Shown piece after piece: positions 57,255-64,000 of a stretch of 64,000 nt of DNA. Position 1 is the stretch's first letter. Every line of letters starts with the position of its first letter. This DNA is from Protea cynaroides (taxonomy: Eukaryota > Streptophyta > Magnoliopsida > Proteales > Proteaceae): assembly GCA_028583415.1 (NCBI GenBank), contig CM053266.1, positions 43,333,758 through 43,397,757 on the forward strand, in the 5' to 3' direction. Made by a program: the position numbers and the translations under genes. The notes beneath the pieces were generated by a model, which saw nothing but the letters and a program-made list of their open reading frames with translations, was not told the DNA's origin and made no database searches.

Positions 57255-59895
57255 TAAAACCAGAGATGAGAGCTGATCAAACACAGTTCCATTCAGCAGC
57301 CACAACCTTCTCCCCTCTCCTCGATCCTCACGGGAAAACCTCCTTTCATTTTTGAAGTCAAGTCACTAGTGAAGATTGGCTCAAACCCTTTCTCTGCTGG
57401 CAGCACCCGATATCGTTTCATCACTCGGGCGACCAGCTTCTTCATCTGCAAGAACGCCATATCTTTTCCTAAACATATTCTTGGTCCTGCTTGAAACACC
57501 GGATAACTGTATGGATCCCTCCCCACAAACCTCCAATTTCCTGTACTTTTCTCCTTCTCCAACCACCTTTCTGGTCTAAACTCTGCCCAATCTTTGCCCC
57601 ACAATGACTCTGTCCTTCCCATCGCATAAGGATGGTATTGAACTGCCATTCCTCTCTCCACAATCGTTCCATCCGGTAGAACATCGTCGGCTGCCGCATT
57701 CTTGCTGTCGAACGGGACTGGTGGATACAGCCTCATTGTCTCACAGAGCGACGCATGAATGTATGCCATGTTCTTCACATCATCATAATCAAGTAGATGG
57801 GGCTTCTCCCATATCTCCTTCAATATCTCATCTTCTACATGCGAGTGTTGAGAAATTAACCAGAAAAACCATGTCAATGCTGCTGATGTAGTATCCCTAC
57901 CAGCTAAGATAAAGCCGATGACCATGTCCGTGACAAAATTCTCATCTGTATGGCCAGAGCTCAAGAATCTTGAGAGAAGATCCTCTGTTTCTGGGGAAGA
58001 ATTTACTTCTTCCGGTTGTAGTTTCTTTTCTCTAACAATCTTTGTTGCGAAATCGCGGACTGTTGAGATTGCTACTCGCAGTTGTTTCTCAGACCCGATA
58101 TCAAAAGCTCTTTTCAACCTCCATGTCAGAGAATAAAACCGTTGACAGGATAAGAGTATAGCATCTTCAAATGCAACGGCGAATTTCGTTTCCAGCTGAG
58201 GGATTGATGGCGACAGAGATTTGGGATCGTACCCAAACGAAATCTTGCAGATGTTATCAAATGCAAACCTTTGAAGGATGTCTTGGAGATCGAGGATGGA
58301 TTTGTTAGAGGTGGTTGAAGAGAGGAGAGGAAGTAGGCGGTCGGAGAGCTCATCCTCGACGACTGTCTCGACGAATCTACGGATGGATTTGGTGTTGAAT
58401 TCCTGGCTGGAAATCTGTCTCTGAGACTTCCAATTATCACCATCAGCATTGAAGATACCCATACCAAGAAAGTCTTGAAGTGTATCACAGATGAACCTAC
58501 CTTTGGGGTAGAGATGGAATTGGGTCTTGAGAATGTGTCGGACATTGGCTGGATTAGTGGTTATGAGGATACGTCTTCCAAATGTCTGATCAAGGATGAT
58601 GTTTCCATTTTCTGAAGTGTTTTGAAGAAGCTCGGTAATCCATTGGTTCATTCTTTCTAGATTGGCAGATAGGGCAAGCACGGAACCGATGAAAGGGTAG
58701 GACCTTGGTAATTTTATTGCAGAAGATGAAGGAGATGAAGATGACTTCTTGGTTGCTGCACAAGTGAAGCAAGTTTTGAAGAAGTAGAAGAATGTTGGGA
58801 GAATAATCAAGAGGAGAAGGGAAGTTATGAACTCAAACTGAAACTGTAACATGGTTACTTGTCTTCTCTTCTGCAACTCTTCCTGCGTGAGAGTGAATTC
58901 TTAGGATTTCTTGGAGAGAAGTTCAACATTATTTAAGAGAGAGAAGTTAAATCCTCTTGCCATTCCACATGGATGAACTAACCAGTTGACTTGAGAAACA
59001 TTTAAAAATCCAAATTGAGCTGGGGTTGTTGACTTTTCTCTTCCCATCACATTCTTCATCTAATCCCCAACTTCACCATTGATCTCACGTGGACCCCGGT
59101 TCTTAGGTTGAGTAACAGAAAATTCAAAATTATCCAATTAGTGTCCCTAATAATTTGACAATCAAACAATATTTTTTCCAAATCAGGGGAAAGTTAGATT
59201 CATATTGGAGCCAATTTTCCAAGCATCTGCTTCTTCTACTGTATAAACCCCAGATCTACTAAAACCCTCAACAGTCAAAAGACAGCCACAACCAGTCAAA
59301 AGAGGCAACTCCACCTCATCCATTGTCAATAAACAAGCCCGGACATTAGATGTAGATAATAAATAATGGATTAGAAGAAGAAAACCAGTTCTCCTACCAT
59401 CTTTTATGATTTCAATAAATCAAGGAGGAAGTAATGACGCCATTTCCACCTCTATGTGAGGCTTCATTATAATATTTAGGTTTTGAGAGAAGGTAAAACA
59501 GTAAATTAATTATTGTTTAAAGGTAATTTCATCATTATAATATTTTAAGCATTATCACATCATCATTTGACCTGTCTATTAAGACAGGATTTAACAGACA
59601 GGATTTGTGTGATATATTTAACAAATTGGGATTGGGGGGGGGGGGGGTATTATATGTGAAATTAATCTCAAAGTTTAGAATAAAGTGACTTAAAAACAAA
59701 ATACAAGGGGGTGAAATTCAAATCGTCTTGGAAATTGTGAAACTTTCTCGTGCCGAGAAGAGAATCAAAGGGAGACAGAACAAGGGGAGGGAGGGACTGA
59801 AAGGGAGACAGCTTCTACTTAGTTGCAGAGGTCGATTGAACTGGAACTTCTTCCTTTGAGAGCTTGCATTCTTTATTAGTGTTGAAACACGCACA
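57255..59895. repeat. tandem duplication, copy B (with P450 gene)
   Basis: Partner of 51143-55260. It keeps the P450 gene, the AACAAGCCCGGACATTAGA stretch (59325-59350) and the TTAGGTTTTGAGAGAAGG stretch (59476). It lacks the 930-bp segment and both MITEs of copy A. Confidence 0.85.
57293..58876 (-). CDS. cytochrome P450, CYP94 family (527 aa), intronless paralogue
   Basis: This is a full-length minus-strand P450 very close to the gene at 51210-52784. Motifs are the N-terminal anchor (about 9-38), AGRDTT (325-330), E379-x-x-R382, FRPERW (433-438) and the heme loop FQAGPRICLG (461-470, Cys468). Differences cluster in the first third (for example RRFVETVVEDELSDRLLPLLSSTTSNKS against SANPNRS), in the hinge, and at the end, where the frame runs on for six residues (GEGCGC). 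All catalytic residues are kept, so it is likely active with a similar role: fatty-acid or jasmonate hydroxylation on the ER. Whether substrates differ cannot be judged. Start may be Met1 or Met9. Confidence 0.93.
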   Translation of the reverse strand: MQKRRQVTMLQFQFEFITSLLLLIILPTFFYFFKTCFTCAATKKSSSSPSSSAIKLPRSYPFIGSVLALSANLERMNQWITELLQNTSENGNIILDQTFGRRILITTNPANVRHILKTQFHLYPKGRFICDTLQDFLGMGIFNADGDNWKSQRQISSQEFNTKSIRRFVETVVEDELSDRLLPLLSSTTSNKSILDLQDILQRFAFDNICKISFGYDPKSLSPSIPQLETKFAVAFEDAILLSCQRFYSLTWRLKRAFDIGSEKQLRVAISTVRDFATKIVREKKLQPEEVNSSPETEDLLSRFLSSGHTDENFVTDMVIGFILAGRDTTSAALTWFFWLISQHSHVEDEILKEIWEKPHLLDYDDVKNMAYIHASLCETMRLYPPVPFDSKNAAADDVLPDGTIVERGMAVQYHPYAMGRTESLWGKDWAEFRPERWLEKEKSTGNWRFVGRDPYSYPVFQAGPRICLGKDMAFLQMKKLVARVMKRYRVLPAEKGFEPIFTSDLTSKMKGGFPVRIEERGEGCGC

Positions 59896-60344
59896 GGCGG
59901 AAGGTCCTAAGAAATTAAGAATAGTGGGTTACAATTAAAATATTAGCATTGAATAAAATAAACCCGGGGGCAACTTGTAACATAGATTCTCATGGACCAG
60001 TATAAGAAACCATAAAATAAAGAATATTAATAAATGCTACTTGTAACATAGATCCTCATGGACAACATAAGAAATCATAAAATAAAGAATATTGATAATT
60101 GCAATTGGACCTTTCAACAACAAAGGGCAATTGGAGCTAAGAAAATGAGTTAACACGGATGTAGAGATACATGCAGGCCACAAATTTGAAGTGTAAATAA
60201 GGCGGTGTTAAGTGGCAAGGGCTAACAAGCCAAAATGAAAATGAAGAGGGAGCAGTAGCATCATGGCAAGGGCTAACAATCCAAACTGAAAATGAAGAGG
60301 GAGCAATAATATCCTTTCCCATTGCAGAAGGATCAGTAGAGTCA

Positions 60345-60401
<57 letters not shown>

Positions 60402-61230
60402 AATGACAGACATTTAGGGTTTAGGGCTTTAGACAACTCAACGGTTCTTTAATTGGTCAGTGTCAGGTTTGGTCTATAATCGATAGGTGCAGTCAGATGC
60501 CAGTCGGCTACACCCTTGCACCCTAAACGCCCAATTAATAATTGGTCCGAGCCTAGGCCTAGCACATTTCACAAACAGTGCAGGTCGGATGGGGTTTTAA
60601 TCAGTCAGTCTGATTCAAGGGATACGATGTGAGCCAAAAATTACACCCCTAGTAGAGAAAGTGTAAGGTACTGAAGGTGACGAACAAGAGATAGTGCTAC
60701 CACACAAGGAGTTAGGAAGGGGATAATGCCCTACGGTGACATTTGATCTTCCCTATGTGACCTACTACAGCCAGAAGTAGTTGTTGTACAAGGGTTAGGG
60801 TGTTAATCATGATTGGGAGGAGATTGTGAGGAAGACGAAGGGATCGGTGGGGGGGGGGGGGACTTCTACCCCTTGATGGGGAGATTGAGGAAGGGCAAGG
60901 AAGCTAGGTTAAGGGTTGTTTACAACCCCAAGAATGTTGGGTGGAGGCTATAGCCGACAAGATCAGTGTTGTGGAGCTTGGGAAAGATGAGTCTTCGTCT
61001 TTGTTGCAGGAGATCATTCCCGATTCGGGCATTCTAAACTTGGAGGACTTCTTAGTCAGCTAATCAGCCTTCTCTCTCTCCATGCTTCCTTGTAAGAAAC
61101 GTCTTTTTTAAGAAAAAAACGAATGTGACCCAACACCAAGAAAAAGTCTCGGTTGGCGAATTATGAAGGGATGGGGAGAGAAGGCTCAAGAACCTACCTC
61201 TTTGCAGACCAAGCCGTTGCACAATAGTAT
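59620..61230. other. intergenic DNA with G-run and GA microsatellite
   Basis: It includes G-runs at 59634-59647 and 60849-60861 and a (GA)n run at about 60350-60400. No coding sequence is recognised. Confidence 0.5.
60350..60400. repeat. (GA)n microsatellite
   Basis: Continuous GA repeats with one interruption. The leucine/serine frame on the minus strand is an artefact. Confidence 0.92.
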
Positions 61231-61300
61231 TGGGAATAATCCCATATTACTAATGAGATTGGAATCATGTGGCCTTATATATGGAGAGTCCCTCCACTTG
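61231..61300 (+). repeat. Copia-type LTR start (first of a pair)
   Basis: TATTGGGAATAATCCCATATTACTAATG... matches TATTGGGAATAGTTCCACATTGCTAATG at 63932 over about 70 bp, down to ATATGGAGAGTCCCTCCACTTG. The second is preceded by a G-rich polypurine tract. These are probably the two LTR starts of one plus-strand element that extends past the window. The interior is filled by the foldback and a nested solo LTR. Confidence 0.6.
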
Positions 61301-61357
61301 TGCGCAAAGGGGAGGGACTATCACCCAAAAGAGGGCTCTTGTAACCCCCAAAGAAGT

Positions 61358-61790
61358 ATATGTGACAATACATGACACTTTTCAAGTGACTGATCCCTCT
61401 TTGGGTGACTGATCCCTCTTTGGGTGACATATAATCCCTCTTTTGGGTGATCGTCCATCTTTTGAGTGATCGTCCCTCTTTGGGTGACATATAGTCCCTC
61501 TTTTGGGTGATCGTCCCTCTTTGGATGACATATAACCCTAAAAAAAAAAAAAAAGAAGGCCAAGTCAATGAAAGAAGGACGCCAGTTGCACAGAATAGGG
61601 ACTATGGTCACCCAAAGAGGGACGATCATCCAAAAGAGGGACTATATGTCACCCAAAGAGGGATCAGTTATCCAAAGAGGGACGATCACCCAAAAAGAGG
61701 GACTATATGTCACCCAAAGAGGGATCAGTCACCCAAAAAGAGACCAGTCACCTGAAAAGTGTCATGTATTGCCACGTATACTACCACATA
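61358..61790. repeat. foldback structure built of short tandem units
   Basis: The left arm (61358-61535) repeats ATCCCTCTTTGGGTGAC-type units; the right arm (61600-61790) carries the complement, GTCACCCAAAGAGGGAT. The outermost paired words are ACATGACACTTTTCAAGTGACT and its near-complement at about 61750-61770. A 65-bp spacer with an A-run lies in the middle. Frames on both strands (Pro-Lys-Glu/Gly repeats) are artefacts of the units. Confidence 0.85.
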
Positions 61791-61791
61791 T

Positions 61792-63884
61792 TGTTGGACT
61801 TTGTGTTGTCATTGTTGGCAATTTGGCTGATGTGACAGTGTTTGTGAACATACAATTAGAAAAATCAAGAGAGAGAGTGTCAGTGTAGGAGAGAGAGTGT
61901 CAATGCAGTGGCAAAGATGGAGCAACCTTGTATGTGTGTTCTATAATGTTCTACATGTGTTTCAGATGACTTGCAATGAGTTGAATGTGATTTTACACTG
62001 ATTTTAATGAGGGAGAGTGTCTGTGGATCCCACTGGTGATGTGGCACAGTTTTTGATGATGTAGTCGAGTTTTTAATGATGAGGCAATGTTGCGGCATCT
62101 TGAAGCATTACATGAAGAAGGAAGATATAGAGAGAGAATGAGGAGAGAAAAAGAGGAGAGAGAAATATTGGTGGGTCCCGTAGAAGGTTCATGGAAATCT
62201 GACAATGGAAAGATGTAGAGCGTCGAGTTATCTTTCCAACGCAACTTGGATCACTCAATTCCGACGTCAGATGAGAGAGATATTGCAGTTTCCGTCGGAT
62301 CGCTCAAAAAAATCCTAAAATCCAAGCTCTCGACCAAGAAATCATGCTACAGGGTTTATTAAATGAGATTTTTGGTTACAGACGCCATTAATACATTTGT
62401 TTGGGGGTATTTTCGGTAAGAAAAATGGTGAAGATCATACATAAATGGTTCAAATCAAGCCACGAAGTCCATATTCTGATTGGATGGCCCAGATCAAGTC
62501 GGGCTTGAGTGTAGTGAAGCGGTATCATTTTGATTCCATCGCGAGCCTTCTGGTTGGACGGAGGCTACTTAATATAATGGGCCGTGTCGCATGAAGGGGT
62601 ATCTATGATTAGGTAAGGCGCGCGTATGGTGCAGCGCTGCGGTTGATCCAGATCCAGTGGACGAGAGTTTGTTCGATCGCCTTTTGATGTGATGGATCCG
62701 ATCAAACGGCAAGAATTAAATCCAGCCTTTTTGGGTGAGATTCGATGGCTGAATTTATTGATTCTCTGTTCAGCCAATGATAGCTAAACAACGCAGAAGC
62801 GGCGGCGCTCTAGTGTAACGCAGACGCATGGGAACAGCCCGAAAGATTTCATTTAGAATTATATAGTTAGCCGAACTTCAAACTAACTTTCTCATCTTAG
62901 CTCCAAATCGATCCGTTCAAGTTGCAGTTTCCTTATTTTCGGATGCTCTATTTATTAGGCAGTGTTGGGAGTCGTAAAAACGCAGAGAAAAATCTAAAAG
63001 AGCTTTTTGAAGGCAGACAAAAGGATTTCTAGGGTTTTATGCCCTGTGGGAGTGATCAATCACCAACTACCTCTTCTCTGTTCATCAATGGAGTGCTAAA
63101 TCCCTGTGAAAGATCAGTAGAGCTTTTATTTTCACATTCATGGTGATTATGGGTTGTGTGGAAGAGATTAGAAGCCTGTGAGTGAGGTGTGCTCTATGAA
63201 TCGATCTCTATCATCATTGAAGGCTGTTGGAGAGTACATGAGAGAAATGTGAAGCTTCAGGATTTTTGGCCATTCAAAGGCATTGTTAGTGAGATTTTTC
63301 AATTCCCTATCTATTTATGCTTTCAAATTATTGTATGCTAGCATAGGTGAAAGTTGTTGAATACTTAACTAGTGGGGGAAAATTGTAAGGCATCATTATA
63401 AGCCTAAAAATTGTTATTTGCTTTCCGTGGGTGCGGGTTAAGCGTGGTGTATGCAATGGGTGCTGAACACTGGTTGTTGTAGCCTGATCTTGGCGTTGTT
63501 GCCCTCTCAGTTTTATGCTAGGAAAACCTAAGGTTAGTATCATTGTCTTGTAAAAGATTAAAAGTTGAGTGTTGAGTAAATACGGAGCCCGTTGGGCATT
63601 ACTCCGTGGACTAGCCATCACACACTGTGTTGGTGAACCACGTAATATCCTCGTATTGATTATTTTATTTTTCTGGTATATTTTGGAGTGCGTAGAATGG
63701 CTTGCAGGGTGGGTATGCAAATCTGGTAAACCTGGCCACTGAGTGGTAGCGAGGTAGATTTGCATACGTTTATATGTGTGTAAAAGAATATATCTCCATC
63801 AGCTCGGGGCAGCAGTGAAATATTCAAGGGAGAATTTTCAGACATTGATTCACCCCCCCTCTTAGTGTCATATCAAGTTCATCA
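61792..63884 (+). mobile_element. long Copia-type solo LTR, second copy
   Basis: It matches the minus strand of 2598-5187 at both ends and in between: TGTTGTCATTGTTGGCAA, GAGAGAGTGTCAGTGTAGGAG, CGTGGGTGCGGGTTAAGCG, GGACTAGCCATCACACACTG, and the end ATTGATTCACCCCCCCTCTTAGTGTCA. Exact borders are uncertain. TG at 61792 and CA at 63884 would give the imperfect duplication CATAT/TATAT. No pol sequence is present, so it looks like a solo LTR. Confidence 0.75.
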
Positions 63885-63921
63885 TATATACACCACCTAA
63901 CGGTAGGGTTACATGTGAGGG

Positions 63922-64000
63922 GGAGTATTGGGAATAGTTCCACATTGCTAATGAGATTGGAATCCTGTGGTCATATATATAGAGAGTCTATCCACTTACT
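63922..64000 (+). repeat. polypurine tract and start of a Copia-type LTR, cut by the window end
   Basis: GAGGGGGAG is followed by TATTGGGAATAGTTCCACATTG, matching 61231 onward. The tract directly before the repeat marks it as a 3' LTR. Its remainder lies beyond base 64000. Confidence 0.6.

Noticed and set aside
61358..61790. CRISPR-like array because of regularly spaced short repeats
   Set aside because: Units are adjacent and inverted between arms, without unique spacers, in a plant genome.
61163..61888. Pro-Lys-Glu-Gly repeat proteins on both strands, first considered as a repetitive secreted protein
   Set aside because: They follow the short units of the foldback on both strands, and frames change freely, so no coding selection is visible.

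Overview
This is a window of flowering-plant nuclear DNA. The evidence is a many-intron gene for a plant PQ-loop membrane protein, two intronless plant cytochrome P450 genes of the CYP94 type, and nested plant retrotransposons (Copia, chromovirus Gypsy, Athila-like Gypsy, RTE LINE) with AT-rich intergenic DNA and many dinucleotide repeats. The species cannot be fixed from the sequence.

Layout. 1-1518: AT-rich DNA with a long TA microsatellite. 1524-11043: one complete but decayed Copia element on the minus strand (TSD GTTTC, unusual TA...TA LTR ends). It carries a 2.6 kb solo LTR (2598-5187, TSD CATGG), an internal integrase/linker duplication, and a small inverted-repeat DNA element in each LTR. 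11072-11313: another palindromic element beside it. 12290-13850: RTE-type LINE remnant. 14470-14700: Copia pol scrap cut by a Gypsy-type LTR. 14708-18478: that LTR, interrupted by a solo LTR of the same family in the opposite orientation (15364-17703, TSD TCAGA). 19411-27006: complete Athila-like element (TSD ATACA) whose RT, RNase H and integrase core are deleted, leaving protease fused to the integrase tail. 28680-29205: homopolymer-only block that looks like an assembly artefact.

30720-49850 (+): a PQ-loop transporter-like gene with 12 coding exons giving 403 aa in one continuous frame. Its fourth coding intron (8 kb) holds an RTE fragment and a chromovirus lacking gag and protease (38181-43728, TSD CAATG). 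51143-59895 (minus): a tandem duplication carrying two full-length CYP94-type P450 genes with a P450 fragment between them. MITE-like insertions with 9-bp target duplications lie upstream of the first copy. 61231-64000: a Copia-type LTR start, a 430-bp foldback, a second copy of the long solo-LTR family, and a second Copia-type LTR start at the window edge.

Only three genes look functional: PQ-loop and two P450s. They show no obvious pathway link. The PQ-loop protein is expected in the vacuolar membrane, and the P450s on the ER, where CYP94 enzymes hydroxylate fatty acids or jasmonoyl-isoleucine. Everything else recognised is mobile DNA or simple repeats.
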